51,570 nt of DNA from Candidatus Acidiferrum typicum (GTDB taxonomy: Bacteria > Acidobacteriota > Terriglobia > Acidiferrales > UBA7541). Below the pieces are notes generated by a model. That model made no database searches. It was not told the DNA's origin and saw nothing but the letters and a program-made list of their open reading frames with translations. Shown one piece after another: positions 1-10,400 of the stretch (its first letter is position 1; the number at the start of each line of letters is the position of its first letter). The position numbers and the translations under genes were made by a program. The DNA lies in assembly GCA_002478115.1 (NCBI GenBank), contig DLMH01000161.1, positions 1-51,570 on the forward strand, written 5' to 3'.

Positions 1-2
1 GG

Positions 3-1880
3 TTCGTTTTGGCAAACCGCGCACTCGCCCAGCTTATGGGAGCGAAGAACCCCGAGGATTTGCTCGGGAAAACGGATTTCGACTATTTTCCGAAAGAACT
101 GGCAACGGCCTACTATTCCGATGAACAGGCCATCCTCCAAACCGGACTGCCGCTGCTTAATCAGGAGGAGCGGTCGGTGGACGCCGAAGGAAACGCGAAG
201 TGGCTCTCGACATCGAAGGTTCCCTTGCGCGATCGGCAAGGCGAGGTGCTCGGGATTATCGGAATCGGCCGCGACATCACTGTGGGAAGGCAAGCGGAAC
301 AAGCATTACGGCAGTCGGAAACGAGTTTCCGTTCCGTGGTTGAGGGCGCGCCCTACGGGATTTTTCGCGCCAGTGTGGACGGCCGCTTCCTGCGAGTCAA
401 TTCGGCACTGCAAGAAATGTTGGGCTACCGGTCCTCCACGGACCTGCTGGATGCCAACCTTGGGGACCATGTTTTCCGGAATCGCGCTGATTTTCATCAT
501 TTGGTTGAGTTATTGGGCAGCGTGGACGAATTTAAGGACGTGGAGATGGAGTGGAAACGCAAGGATGATTCCCCCATCACTGTGCTGTGCAGCGGCCGGA
601 GAGCGGAAGGTGGGGATGAGAATTCTACCTATAACGAGGTCTTTGTCGAAGACATCACGGAGAGACGAGTTCTCGAGCGTCAACTCCGGATGGCGGCAAA
701 AATGGAGGCTGTGGGGCGTCTCTCGGGTGGGATTGCGCACGATTTCAATAATCTGCTCGGAGTGATTATCGGTTACAGCCAGATGCTCGCGCGGAAAATG
801 GAACGCGATAACCCATTGCACGAATACATCGAGGAGATCGAGAAAGCGGGACAGCGCGCGACGTCGCTCACGCGTCAATTGCTCGCGTTTAGCCGGCAAC
901 AGATTCTAACCCCGAAAGTCCTGAACTTGAATGAACTGGTTTCCGACATGGTGAAAATGCTACCCCGATTGATTGGTGAGGACATCGCCATAAGCACGAA
1001 GCTCGAACCCGCGATTGGGAATGTGAAGGCCGACCAAGGACAAATAGAGCAGGTGGTGATGAACCTGGCGGTCAACGCCCGGGATGCTATGCCCAGCGGC
1101 GGCAGGCTGACCATCGGGACAGCGGATGTCGTAATGGATGAAATGTATGCGCGGCAGCACCCGGGGGCAAAACCGGGGAAGTACGTAATACTGTCGGTCG
1201 CGGATTCGGGCGTTGGAATGAACAGCGAGACCCTGCTGCATATCTTCGAGCCATTTTTCACTACGAAGGAAGTCGGCAAGGGGACGGGATTAGGGCTTGC
1301 GACAGTTTACGGCATCATGAAGCAAAGCGGTGGTTATATCTGGGTGGACAGCGAACTGGGTAAGGGTTCTTGTTTCCAAATCTTTCTTCCCCGCGTGGAG
1401 GAGACGGTTACGCACGTCGCGGAGCAGACCTCGCCCTCGCCCAACTCGCAGGGAAGCGAGACGATACTCGTGGCGGAAGATGCGGAGCCCTTGAGAAAGT
1501 TGGCACGGACCTTTTTGGAAGAGCGTGGTTTTCAAGTTCTTACGGCTTCCAGCGGAGAAGAAGCTCTCAAGGTTGCAGCGGAGTTCTCTGGAAAGATTCA
1601 TTTGCTCCTGACAGACGTCGTGATGCCCGGGATGAACGGAAGGGTCCTGGCCGAACAATTGCTTCCGAAGCGGCCTGGAATGAAAGTTCTTTACATGTCG
1701 GGCTATACGGACAGTTTTATTGCTGGTCACGGAGTTCTTGAAGAGGGAACCCATTTACTCCATAAGCCGTTCACAGAAGAGGTTCTGATCTCAAAAGTTT
1801 GTGAAGTTCTGAAATCGGTTCGCGCGATTGCAGGAATGAAAGCGCCGCTGGTGGCGGAATTGCCGCGGCAGAAAGTTTGA
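3..1880 (+). CDS. PAS hybrid sensor histidine kinase, 5' partial
   Basis: Two-component sensor kinase that autophosphorylates on His and carries its own receiver. The reading frame is open to the left edge, so the N-terminus lies outside the window; the TTG at 9 is not a convincing start. Counting from position 9, there are two PAS domains (about 1-95 and 100-220), a HisKA box with [11 protein letters not shown] (His 244), and an HATPase domain with N-box Asn 356, G1 DSGVGM (399-404) and G2 GTGLGL (425-430). A C-terminal receiver has phospho-acceptor Asp 536 in LLTDVVMPG and a conserved LHKPF lysine. No membrane segment lies in the visible part, which suggests cytosolic sensing by the PAS domains. 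The gene ends 12 nt before a receiver-PilZ gene, so the two are probably co-transcribed and functionally linked. Confidence 0.93.
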   Translation, partial: FVLANRALAQLMGAKNPEDLLGKTDFDYFPKELATAYYSDEQAILQTGLPLLNQEERSVDAEGNAKWLSTSKVPLRDRQGEVLGIIGIGRDITVGRQAEQALRQSETSFRSVVEGAPYGIFRASVDGRFLRVNSALQEMLGYRSSTDLLDANLGDHVFRNRADFHHLVELLGSVDEFKDVEMEWKRKDDSPITVLCSGRRAEGGDENSTYNEVFVEDITERRVLERQLRMAAKMEAVGRLSGGIAHDFNNLLGVIIGYSQMLARKMERDNPLHEYIEEIEKAGQRATSLTRQLLAFSRQQILTPKVLNLNELVSDMVKMLPRLIGEDIAISTKLEPAIGNVKADQGQIEQVVMNLAVNARDAMPSGGRLTIGTADVVMDEMYARQHPGAKPGKYVILSVADSGVGMNSETLLHIFEPFFTTKEVGKGTGLGLATVYGIMKQSGGYIWVDSELGKGSCFQIFLPRVEETVTHVAEQTSPSPNSQGSETILVAEDAEPLRKLARTFLEERGFQVLTASSGEEALKVAAEFSGKIHLLLTDVVMPGMNGRVLAEQLLPKRPGMKVLYMSGYTDSFIAGHGVLEEGTHLLHKPFTEEVLISKVCEVLKSVRAIAGMKAPLVAELPRQKV

Positions 1881-1892
1881 GTAAAACTCAGT

Positions 1893-2558
1893 ATGGCGAA
1901 ACTTTTGGTTGTCGATGACGAAGAATCAGTACGACGATTGATTCGACTTAATCTGATGGACTCCTATGAAATCGTTGACACGGGAGAGCCGGAACAGGCT
2001 CTGGCCCTCGCATTGGAGCACAAGCCAGACGCAATCCTGCTGGACCTGCGCATGCCAAGATACTCCGGGTTCGAACTGTTGCAAACCTTTACATCGTTCA
2101 GCGCCACCCAGTTGATTCCTGTATTTGTGATTAGCGGCGAAGCCGGATCCAAGACCAAGGAGTTTTGTCGCGAGTTGGGCGTTGTTGGCTACTTTGAGAA
2201 GCCAGTGGACTTTGACGCTTTGCGCCAATCATTGGAGACATTTTTAAAGAATGGCCGGAAAGAGCGCAGGAGTGAACCCCGAGTCCGTCTTCGGGTGCCG
2301 TTGAAGCTCTCGGGGACGGATGAGAACGCAGAGGCGTTTTCGGCTCTAACAACTACCGAAAACATGAGCCGCAGCAGTTTCTTGTGTTCCTGTAGCGTCG
2401 CACTCGCTCCAAATTCGACGGTGAGTGTTCGCCTTGTGGGCTCAGGCGAACAATTGGTCGGCAAGGCAAGGGTCGTCCGCGCGGAACGCGACGAGACCTC
2501 GTATCCGCGCTACGCATTCCGCTTTGTCGAAAAGACGGGGCAATGGCTACTGGAATGA
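1893..2558 (+). CDS. Response regulator with C-terminal PilZ-like domain
   Basis: A 221-residue protein. The receiver domain (1-118) has the acidic pair D8/D9, phospho-acceptor D51 (LLDLRMP), and K103 in FEKPVD. Residues 121-215 resemble PilZ: an arginine cluster near 125-130 (RRSEPR), then N157-M-S159-R-S-S162. In canonical PilZ domains the second motif is D/N-x-S-x-x-G, and here the Gly is Ser, so binding of cyclic di-GMP is uncertain. It directly follows the hybrid kinase gene, a likely phosphodonor. The output is probably protein-level (c-di-GMP-type) rather than DNA binding, because no helix-turn-helix is visible. Confidence 0.9.
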   Translation: MAKLLVVDDEESVRRLIRLNLMDSYEIVDTGEPEQALALALEHKPDAILLDLRMPRYSGFELLQTFTSFSATQLIPVFVISGEAGSKTKEFCRELGVVGYFEKPVDFDALRQSLETFLKNGRKERRSEPRVRLRVPLKLSGTDENAEAFSALTTTENMSRSSFLCSCSVALAPNSTVSVRLVGSGEQLVGKARVVRAERDETSYPRYAFRFVEKTGQWLLE

Positions 2559-2695
2559 GTGCGTCCATGATGGAATGCAATCGCATCCCTCTCAGGGACT
2601 CGGCGAGTGGCCCGGATTGCTGCCTCTTTCTTCTTGAACAATCTTCATAGAGCGGAGCTACAAACTCTTCGACCCGCTCGCATCAAATAAACACG

Positions 2696-2742
2696 GAGGG
2701 TGCCCCAGGTTCGGCATTTGAACCTGGGTCTTGGGGTCCCCT
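2696..2742. repeat. REP hairpin, left border of RAYT 1
   Basis: GGGTGCCCCAGGTTC followed by a short loop and GAACCTGGG forms a strong hairpin. The reverse complement of 3304-3350 carries almost the same sequence, so the two are inverted repeats around the transposase gene. Confidence 0.85.
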
Positions 2743-2749
2743 TTTCTCC

Positions 2750-3280
2750 CTACTCTCCAACGTCCATGCGGACCAACCCCGGCTCGCCCTTGGCGTAAAA
2801 GGACCAACTGCTCCATGGCCATTCCTTGGGATGCTTCACCAATCTTCGCGTCCCAGGATTCGCGTGCATGTAGTTCAACTTCTCTGTCTTCTTGCCCTTC
2901 GTGTATACGTTAAAATCATAAAACCTCGGCTGCCAGAATGCCCGCGGCGGTCCCCCCTCTTCCTGGAACGGCAACTGTAACTGCCCCACGCCGGCGAATT
3001 TTCTCCGCTTGCGCATCTTCCGCGACACCCGCAGTTTTAATTTCTGCAACACGGTTGATGGCGTTCCGCGTTTCGGTTCGCTCATCAACAGATGCACGTG
3101 CTCCGGCATGACCACATACCCGAGCAGACGAAACTCCGTCTCGTCGCGGACTCTTCCCAACTCTTGCACGAAGATGTCGCGCGCACGCACTGTCTTCAAC
3201 AATGGCAGACGCCGATAACAACTGAAGGTAATGAAGTGCAAATGACCTTTGCCGTAGTAGCGCTTCAGCCCAGCCGGCAT
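2750..3280 (-). CDS. REP-associated tyrosine transposase (Y1_Tnp/RAYT)
   Basis: A 176-residue HUH-type single-strand transposase of the IS200-like Y1 family, thought to act on REP hairpins. The start at 3280 gives MPAGLKRYYGKGH, which aligns with the second RAYT in this window; the frame is open further upstream, but that sequence covers the REP hairpin and is not protein-like. The HUH motif is MPEHVHLL (H61, H63) and the probable nucleophile is Y121 in RFYDFNVY. The ending KLNYMHANP...WPWSS is also shared with the second copy. Both catalytic motifs are intact, so it may be active. Confidence 0.85.
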   Translation of the reverse strand: MPAGLKRYYGKGHLHFITFSCYRRLPLLKTVRARDIFVQELGRVRDETEFRLLGYVVMPEHVHLLMSEPKRGTPSTVLQKLKLRVSRKMRKRRKFAGVGQLQLPFQEEGGPPRAFWQPRFYDFNVYTKGKKTEKLNYMHANPGTRRLVKHPKEWPWSSWSFYAKGEPGLVRMDVGE

Positions 3281-3303
3281 CGCAAACCCCAAAGCGAGAA
3301 ATG

Positions 3304-3350
3304 CCACCCCAAGACCCAGGTTCCCACACCGAACCTGGGGCACCCTCCGC
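3304..3350. repeat. REP hairpin, right border of RAYT 1
   Basis: CCCAGGTTC, a six-base loop and GAACCTGGG, followed by GGCACCCTCC. It is the inverted partner of 2696-2742 and close to the copy inside 47878-47924. Confidence 0.85.
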
Positions 3351-3529
3351 GCCTCTCTACTTCCGCGGGAATTGTTGAAGTGATATCCTTCCTTGTGCCC
3401 CATGTCAACCGATTCCACCGCGTTCAACCCGGGCCACCCGCCTGAGGCATGACCTGGACCGTTGCGAACCAGAGTGTCGTGGCCGTTCCTGACGGCGGGT
3501 GGGGCACCCTTCGCAAGGTGGCAAGACGT

Positions 3530-3569
3530 GGGTGCCGCACCCTTTGGGTTTGGCTTATGAAGGGTGCGG
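3530..3569. repeat. REP-like hairpin after the gluconolactonase gene
   Basis: CCGCACCCTT (3535-3544) pairs perfectly with AAGGGTGCGG (3560-3569) across a 15-nt loop, and GGGTGCC precedes it as in the other REPs here. It lies 10 nt beyond the stop of the minus-strand gene at 3579, so it may also act as its transcription terminator. Confidence 0.7.
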
Positions 3570-3578
3570 TTTTTGGCT

Positions 3579-4649
3579 CTACGGCCGCACTCCCGGAATC
3601 TGCAAATCGATGCGGTACACACTGCTGCTCGCCGTGATGAAGAGCGACTTGCCATCGCTGCCGCCCCAGTTCAGGTTCGCAACGACCTCAGGGGTGAGTA
3701 TCGTGGCGATGTGTTTGCCTCCCGAAGAGAAAATCCACACGCCCCCGGGGCCCGCGCCGTACAAATTCCCCGCTTGATCGACTTTGATCCCGTCGGGACT
3801 TCCTTTGCGAGGATCGGATGTGGCATCGAAGAAAACCTCTCCCTCTGCCAGCGTGCCATCCGTTTTCACCCGGTAGCGCATCCAGGTCTTCTGCGGCTCG
3901 GAATTGCTGACGTAGAGAAATTGCTCATCCGGCGAAAAGGCGATGCCATTGGGCCGCGGCAGATCCTTTATCAGAAGCTGCAAATTTTCCCGCTTCGGCG
4001 GTGCGCCGGGTCCTTGTTCCAGGGCCCCCGCAAGGCGATAGACACCATTGATCGTCAATTCCTTTGCCGGATCAGTGTCTTTTTGCGTGGGCAGACCGTA
4101 GGGCGGATCCGTGAAGTACAGCGAGCCATCCGATTTGTAAACGAGGTCGTTAGGACTGTTCAGGCGTTTGCCCTCGAAGGTGTCCGCCAAAATGGTGGTG
4201 TGTGATGGATCGCTGAGCGATTCGATCCGGTAGACGTCGCGCTGCCCATGCCCGGCGACGGTCAGGCGCCCGCGCGCATCCAGTGTCATCCCGTTCGATC
4301 CCGGTTCGTGGCCGCCGAACGTTGCGGTTCCCTTAAAACCACTGGGTTGCAGAAGGATGCTCGCGGCGGCTCCGGGCTGCCATTTGCGGATGCTATTGCT
4401 GGGAATATCGGCAAAGAGCAGATAGCCCTCGTGAATCCAGATGGGGCCTTCTGTCCAGGTGTATCCGCTGGCCAGCTTGTGCAGAATGGCGCCGTCCGGA
4501 ATGATCTCGTTGGCGGCCGGGTGCAGCCGCTCGACTTTCGCGGGACTCTGCTGAGAGGCGAAGGAAGTCGAGTTCCCATAGTGCAACATCGCCACGCCGA
4601 ATCCAACGGCCACCACGGAAAGGAAAACGGCTAATTTTGTGTGAGCCAA
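3579..4649 (-). CDS. SMP-30/gluconolactonase family protein, exported
   Basis: A six-bladed propeller sugar lactonase-type protein of 356 residues, predicted to hydrolyse a lactone in the periplasm. The chosen start is TTG at 4649, preceded by GGGGAGAG at good spacing. It gives a signal peptide (LAHTKLAVFLSVVAVGFGVA) and a short linker. SMP-30 features include EGPIW, the SPNDLVYKSDGSLYFTDP stretch with conserved Asn and Asp metal ligands, RPNGIAFSPDE, and GSPDGIKVDQAGNLY. A second in-frame TTG at 4700 has no good ribosome site. The substrate is unknown. It is monocistronic, with a REP-like hairpin downstream. Confidence 0.9.
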   Translation of the reverse strand: MAHTKLAVFLSVVAVGFGVAMLHYGNSTSFASQQSPAKVERLHPAANEIIPDGAILHKLASGYTWTEGPIWIHEGYLLFADIPSNSIRKWQPGAAASILLQPSGFKGTATFGGHEPGSNGMTLDARGRLTVAGHGQRDVYRIESLSDPSHTTILADTFEGKRLNSPNDLVYKSDGSLYFTDPPYGLPTQKDTDPAKELTINGVYRLAGALEQGPGAPPKRENLQLLIKDLPRPNGIAFSPDEQFLYVSNSEPQKTWMRYRVKTDGTLAEGEVFFDATSDPRKGSPDGIKVDQAGNLYGAGPGGVWIFSSGGKHIATILTPEVVANLNWGGSDGKSLFITASSSVYRIDLQIPGVRP

Positions 4650-4743
4650 GGAATCTCTCCCCTCTTTACGCTTGTGCGAGGCGCACTGCCTCGCACTCAA
4701 ACGTTCTTAACACAGTTTTAGGGGGGCAAACAAAAGATTCGCT

Positions 4744-6165
4744 TCAGCCGGTGGCAATCTCGTCCAGCAATTCCCCGCCGGCAGCGCGCAGTTGGATCCG
4801 CAGGGCCAGTTGGCCGTTCGCGTGTGTCGAACAACTCAGACACGGATCATAGGCCCGCACCACCGCGGAGACGCGGTTCAGCATGCCTTCATGGAGTTTT
4901 GTGCCGTCAATGAAATGCTCGCTCACCTGCTGGATGCTGCGGCCGATCGCCAAGTTGTTGTGGCCCGTGGCAACGATCAGGTTGGCCCAAACGATGGCGC
5001 CTTCCTCATTGACCTTATAGTGGTGAATCAGCACACCGCGCGGAGCTTCCACCATGCCCACGCCTTCGAGCGAATTCACGCCGGCGGTGGCTCGAACATG
5101 CTTGTCCAGAATTTGCGGGCTGTTGAGCAGCATCTCGATTTTTTCAAGTGCGCAGACGATCTCAATGAGCCGCGCGTAGTGATTCAGGAATGCGCTATGC
5201 GCGGGGGCGCCAAAGCGCTGGTGAAATTCCTGGAATTCCGCGTCCGCTTTGGGAAAGCCGCACTGTTGGGCTACATTCAATCGCGCCAAGGGACCGACGC
5301 GGTACACGCCATCGGGAAATCCCTGCGGCTTGAAATAGGGCGCTTTCAGATACGATTCACGAAGGCTGGCCTCGCCGATCCAGTTGGCGTAGTCCTCGGC
5401 GGGAATGTGGTCGGCCGCGATTTCGCCGTCGGCCTTCTGGAAGCGCAAGCCGCCCTCGTAGAACTGCACGTTCCCTGGTGTATCCACAAGCCCGGCATAC
5501 ATCGTGGGCGCGGAACCGAAATACTCGATCTCCTCTTTATAGGAATCCAGCGCGCCCTTAAAGAAAGCGATGGTACGCTCGGCAATCGCTTTGGCGGCAG
5601 GCAGGTCGGCAAGGATGCGGTCGCGAGCGTGAGCGGAGAACGGCGAGCCCACGCCTCCCGGAACAATCCAGGATGAATGCACGCGCTCTTGCCCGAGGCT
5701 CTCAATGATTTGCAAACCGAATTTCCGGAGTTCAATGCCGTCACGGGCAAGTTCCGGGTGCGCAGCGATCACCCCCAGCACATTGCGGGTGGCGATATCG
5801 GAATCCATGCCCAGAAGAAAATCCGGCGATGAAAGATAGAAGAAGCTGAGCGCATGGGATTGCACCATTTGCGCGCAGTGAATGAGTTCCCTGAGCTGTC
5901 TGGCCGTCGGAGGAATCCGCACAGCCATGATCGCGTCGCATGCCTTGGAAGACGCCAGCAGGTGGCTGATCGGGCAAATACCGCAAATCCGGGCCGTGAT
6001 CCCCGGCATTTCGTAATAGGGGCGCCCCTCGGTGAACTTTTCGAAACCGCGAATTTGCGTCACGTGGAATTCGGTTCCCGTCACGCGGCCGTTATCATCC
6101 AGATGAATCGTAATCTTGGCGTGCCCTTCGATGCGGGTCACCGGGTCAATCGTGATGCGCTTCAT
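4744..6165 (-). CDS. hoxH: [NiFe]-hydrogenase large subunit (HoxH-like, group 3)
   Basis: Catalytic subunit of a cytosolic NAD(P)-linked hydrogenase, 473 residues, binding the Ni-Fe(CN)2CO site. The ATG at 6165 has AAGGAG six nt upstream; an in-frame TTG lies 18 nt earlier. The L1 motif [10 protein letters not shown] supplies C61 and C64, and the L2 motif DPCLSCSTH supplies C442 and C445. A 25-residue tail after H448 implies maturation by a HoxW-type endopeptidase. Both motifs carry Cys rather than Sec. It is the last gene of the hoxEFUYH operon, 10 nt after hoxY. No hyp maturation genes or protease gene lie in the window, so maturation must be encoded elsewhere. Confidence 0.95.
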   Translation of the reverse strand: MKRITIDPVTRIEGHAKITIHLDDNGRVTGTEFHVTQIRGFEKFTEGRPYYEMPGITARICGICPISHLLASSKACDAIMAVRIPPTARQLRELIHCAQMVQSHALSFFYLSSPDFLLGMDSDIATRNVLGVIAAHPELARDGIELRKFGLQIIESLGQERVHSSWIVPGGVGSPFSAHARDRILADLPAAKAIAERTIAFFKGALDSYKEEIEYFGSAPTMYAGLVDTPGNVQFYEGGLRFQKADGEIAADHIPAEDYANWIGEASLRESYLKAPYFKPQGFPDGVYRVGPLARLNVAQQCGFPKADAEFQEFHQRFGAPAHSAFLNHYARLIEIVCALEKIEMLLNSPQILDKHVRATAGVNSLEGVGMVEAPRGVLIHHYKVNEEGAIVWANLIVATGHNNLAIGRSIQQVSEHFIDGTKLHEGMLNRVSAVVRAYDPCLSCSTHANGQLALRIQLRAAGGELLDEIATG

Positions 6166-6175
6166 CGGAAGCTCC

Positions 6176-6706
6176 TTATCCAAACTTTACCGCCAGGGTT
6201 CCTTCACGCTTTTTGCCGTCCAGAAGTTCCGCGATCACGCTGGAAATCGCTTTTGCGGGAGGCGGGCAACCCGGCAGGCACATGTCCACCTTCACGAATT
6301 CACGCAGCGGGCGAGCCTGCTTCAGCAGCGCGGGCACGCCATCCGTCGGTATGATTTTGTTTGCTTGCACGCCTTCGACGTACACCTGATGCAGCAGCTT
6401 TTGCACGGGGATGGAATTGCGCATCGCCGGGACATTACCGGTGACCGCGCAATCCCCCAAAGAAATGAGCAGCCGTGTGCGCTGGCGAATCTTCTTGAGT
6501 TTGTTGAGGTCGTCCTGCGAACTGACCGCGCCTTCGACCAAAGTAACGTCCACGTCCTCGGGGAATTCCTGCGCGTCCACCAGCGGCCCGTAGACCAGTT
6601 CGATCTTCTGCGCCAGCGAGATGATAGCGGCGTCCATGTCCAGCAACGACATGTGGCAACCCGAGCAGCCGTCCAGCCAGACCGTCGCCACTTTGACTTT
6701 CTTCAT
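6176..6706 (-). CDS. hoxY: [NiFe]-hydrogenase small subunit (HoxY-like)
   Basis: A 176-residue small subunit that carries the proximal [4Fe-4S] cluster between HoxH and the diaphorase. The likely cluster Cys are C14 and C17 (DGCSGCH), C86 (LGDCAVTG), and C143/C147 (CLPGCPPP). The start at 6706 has GAGGAG eight nt upstream, and its ATG overlaps the hoxU stop as ATGA, so the genes are translationally coupled. It has no Tat signal and no extra C-terminal cluster domain, as expected for soluble group 3 enzymes. Confidence 0.94.
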   Translation of the reverse strand: MKKVKVATVWLDGCSGCHMSLLDMDAAIISLAQKIELVYGPLVDAQEFPEDVDVTLVEGAVSSQDDLNKLKKIRQRTRLLISLGDCAVTGNVPAMRNSIPVQKLLHQVYVEGVQANKIIPTDGVPALLKQARPLREFVKVDMCLPGCPPPAKAISSVIAELLDGKKREGTLAVKFG

Positions 6707-7416
6707 GCCTGGACTCCTCTCCTGCGAACCAGCGAGCTGATATTGTCGTTTTTCTTGACCATCTCTTCGACGGCCCAGCCCTTTTCCGCCAGCGCTCCTG
6801 TCGGGCACGCTTGCACGCACTTGCCGCAGCTCGTGCACCCTTTCGCGTCGCCCCACTTCTGGTTGAGATCGCCGACAATCCGGGAATGAATGCCGCGCGA
6901 AGTCACTTCCCAGACGTGCGCGCCTTCCAGCTCCGCGCAAACGCGCACGCATCGTGTGCACAAAATGCAGCGGTTCTGGTCAAGAACGTAACGCGGATGA
7001 GACAAATCGACGGCCAGCTTCGGGTAGTTGTAAGCAAAGCGCACCGTGCTGATGCCCATTTCCGTGGCCATGGCCTGCAACTCGCAATGGCCATTCGAAA
7101 CGCACGCCGAACACACGTGATTGCGCTCGACGAAAAGCAGTTCCAGCGAAACTCGCCTGTATTGCGTGAGTTTGGGCGACACCGTGGTGACCGACATCCC
7201 GTCCTGCACCGGAGTTGTGCAGGCCGGGAATAGCCGGTCGGTTCCGGAGATTTCCACGATGCAAAGCCGGCAAGCGCCAACCGGCGTGAGCCCTTCCAGG
7301 TCGCAGAGCGTCGGGATGCGTTTGCCGTTGGCTCGCGCGGCCTGCAGGATGGTCTGGCCTTCCACGGCGCTGATTAATTCGCCATCGATTCGCACGGAAA
7401 GTTTTTTCTGCGGCAA
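6703..7416 (-). CDS. hoxU: Hydrogenase diaphorase iron-sulfur subunit (HoxU-like)
   Basis: A 237-residue electron-transfer subunit homologous to the N-terminus of NuoG. A [2Fe-2S] plant-type ferredoxin domain has C38, C49, C52 and C66. A His/Cys-ligated cluster region covers H100, C102, C105 and C111. Two [4Fe-4S] motifs follow, C150-x2-C-x2-C-x3-C and C194-x2-C-x2-C-x3-C. The start is TTG at 7416 with AAAGGAG seven nt upstream. It would pass electrons between HoxF flavin and HoxY. Confidence 0.94.
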   Translation of the reverse strand: MPQKKLSVRIDGELISAVEGQTILQAARANGKRIPTLCDLEGLTPVGACRLCIVEISGTDRLFPACTTPVQDGMSVTTVSPKLTQYRRVSLELLFVERNHVCSACVSNGHCELQAMATEMGISTVRFAYNYPKLAVDLSHPRYVLDQNRCILCTRCVRVCAELEGAHVWEVTSRGIHSRIVGDLNQKWGDAKGCTSCGKCVQACPTGALAEKGWAVEEMVKKNDNISSLVRRRGVQA

Positions 7417-7432
7417 GGCGTCGCTCCTTTAT

Positions 7433-10400
7433 CTAGCTCACGTTGGCAACTTTGACGTCGCAACGCAGGCACCGGCATGTTTCATCCAGCGTCTCTTCAT
7501 GGCTCAGGCCCATGACCACCTCGGCGTTGGAACGGACCCGCACGACCGGAGCCAGCATCTGGCCGTTGTTGCGGTGATTGGGACTGGGAACCTCTGGAGG
7601 ATCTTGTCCGAATTCAAAATCCGGCAAGATCTCGCCCCAGCGGTCGGACTCCATGAGTTTCATGTCAATGTTGCGTGCTGCTTGCTTGCCATAGGCCATG
7701 GCGTTCGAAACGTTCGAGGCGCCGGTGATCACGTCACCTCCGGCATAAAACCCTGAGCGGCTGGATTCCAGCGAGAAGCGGTCCACGTCAATCGTGCCGC
7801 TCGGCTTCAGACTCAATCCCGAAGCGCGCGCGAAGTCGAAGTCCACGCTTTCGCCGATGGCAAAAATCACGGAATCGCACTCGTAACGGCGAATTTCGTC
7901 GGAGGCTACAGGTTTGCGCCGCCCGGAAGCGTCGTACTCGCCAAGGGTGGTCTTCACGATCTCAAGGGCTTTCACATTCCCGGCCTTGTCGCCAATCACG
8001 CGGTGCGGCGCGGCCAGGAACACGAACTGCGCTCCCTCATCCTTCGCGGCCTGTGTTTCTTCCTCGATGGCCGGCATGTCCTTATGTTCGCGCCGGTAGA
8101 AGACGGTAACTTCCGCGCCGCGGCGCAATGCCGTGCGCGCCGAATCGATGGCAGCGTTTCCACCGCCGATGATGGCCACGTTTTTCCCGATGGGCACTCT
8201 CTCGCCTTTCGACACGGCTTCCAGGAAGAGCAGCGCGGGATAGACACCCTTCAACTCCGTGCCCGGCTGATAGACCCAGGATTCTCTCCAGGTCCCGATG
8301 GAGATGAACACGGAATCGAAACGGTCGGCCAATTCATTCAGAGGCACATCGAAACCAACACGCGTATTGAAGATGAATTTCACGCCGAGGCGCTCGATCA
8401 GTTCGATTTCACGCCGCAACGCCGCTTTCGGCAGGCGGTACTCTGGAAGCGCGAAGCGCAACATCCCGCCGGCTTCCGACTTGCTGTCATACACGGTGAC
8501 CTCATGACCAAGCATCGCCAAGTAGAACGCCGCCGTCAGCCCCGCCGGGCCCGCGCCGCTAATCGCGATCTTCCGCCCGGTGGGCTCCAGTTTGCGCGAT
8601 AACACGCGTTTCAGGACTTCTTCATAACGGTCCGAGAAGAAAACCGAGTCCGCGATGAAGCGATGCACTTCGCGCATGTTCACTGGTTCGTCCAACGTCT
8701 GGCGCCGGCAGCGGCTGTCGCACGGATGCTGGCACACCCTGCCTGTCGAAGCCGGCAGAGGATTCTCCATGATGACCGACACAAACGCGTCATCCAGCCG
8801 ATTTTCTTTGTACAGTTGCAGGAACCGCGGAATGTTCATGTGCAGCGGGCAACTGTTCTCGCAGGGAGAGAGCGCTAGTTCTTCACACACGCCAGCCTGG
8901 CAGCGCCGCGCAACAATGTGGTCCTCGAATTCATGATGGAAATGACGCAGGGTGGTAAGCACGGGATTTGGCGCGGTTTGCCCTAGCCCGCAAAGCGAAC
9001 ATTCCCGGATATAGCGGCTCAATTCGTCCAAGAGCCCCAGGTGATGCACGGTACCGGCGCCTTCGGTTATACGGCTCAGGATGCGCAGCGATTTGTTCAG
9101 TCCAACGCGGCACGGCAAGCATTTACCGCAGGATTCGGAATGCGTGAACTCGATGAAGTAACGCGCCACATCCACCATGCAGTTGTCATCATCCATCACC
9201 ACCATGCCGCCGGAACCCATGATCGAGCCGAGTTGCGCCAGGCTTTCGTAGTCCACGGGCGTATCGAACATTTCCGGTGGGATGCAGCCACCGGATGGCC
9301 CGCCGGTCTGCACGGCTTTGATTTGGTGGCCGTTCACGCCGCCTTCGCCGATGTCGTAGATGAATGTTCTCAGCGGTGTGCCCAGCGGCATCTCCACCAG
9401 GCCGGTGCTGCTGATTTTTCCGACCAGCGAAAACACCTTCGTGCCGGAACTCTTCGGACTGCCGGTTTCCGTGAACCATGCGGGACCCAAGGTCACGATG
9501 GGGGAGATGTTGTACCAGGTCTCCACATTATTAATGTTGGTGGGCTTGCCCCAGAGCCCCTTGTGCGCCGGGAAGGGAGGCCGTGGCCGCGGCCGCCCCG
9601 CACAGCCTTCGAGCGAAGCGATCAGCGCCGTTTCTTCGCCGCAAACAAAGGCGCCCGCGCCCTCCACGAGTTCGATGTTGAACTTGAACCCACGGCCAAG
9701 GATGTTGTCGCCCAGAACGCCGTGTTCCCGCGCCTGCTCGATCGCGCGGTTCAACCGGTGGACGGCCAGGGGATACTCCGCGCGAATATAGATGATGCCT
9801 TCCGTCGCGCCCATCACGTATCCGCCGATGATCATGCCTTCGATCAGGGAGTGCGGATCGCTTTCGATCTCATTGCGATTCATGTACGCGCCGGGATCGC
9901 CCTCGTCGGCGTTGCAGATGATGTACTTCTGGTCGGACTTGGCCTTGGCCATGAATTCCCACTTATTCCCCGTGAGATATCCCGCGCCGCCGCGTCCACG
10001 CAGCTTTGAAGCTTTGATCTGTTCGAGGATGTTCTCCGGGCGGCCATCGATCAGGACCTTGTACAAGGCCTGATAGCCACCGACGGCGATGTATTCTTCG
10101 ATGTCATCGGGATTGATGAACCCGCAATTCCGCAGAACGATTTTCTTTTGTCCCTTGAAGAAGGGCACGTCGTTCCAAAGGGGAATCTCCGGGTAGCCGC
10201 GGCCATATTTCAACTTCGCGGTAATGTGATCCCACTCCTCGACCTTGCAGTACGCCAGGTCGTTCGTGATGTTTCCGCGGGAAAGCTCATGCAGGATGCG
10301 CACGGCGTCATTCGACTGCACACGGTGCAGAATGATTAGCGGAAGCCCCGGCAGGCGGATATTTACAAGCGGTTCCTGAAAACAAGCGCCGAAACACCCG

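Larger units (their letters stand above)
2696..3446 (-). mobile_element. REP/RAYT element 1
   Basis: A minus-strand RAYT gene lies between two nearly identical inverted REP hairpins (2696-2742 and 3304-3350). Homology to the truncated copy at 47807-48026 continues past the right hairpin to the GGCCACCCGC motif near 3434, so the mobilised or duplicated unit probably reaches about 3446. This layout of a tyrosine transposase gene bordered by its own REP palindromes is typical of RAYT/REPtron units. Confidence 0.75.

Noticed and set aside
4744..6165. Possible selenocysteine in the hydrogenase large subunit
   Set aside because: Both L1 and L2 motifs carry Cys codons, and the frame shows no internal UGA.
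8003..10009. Several long plus-strand frames over the hoxF region
   Set aside because: All are antisense to hoxF and contain no motifs.
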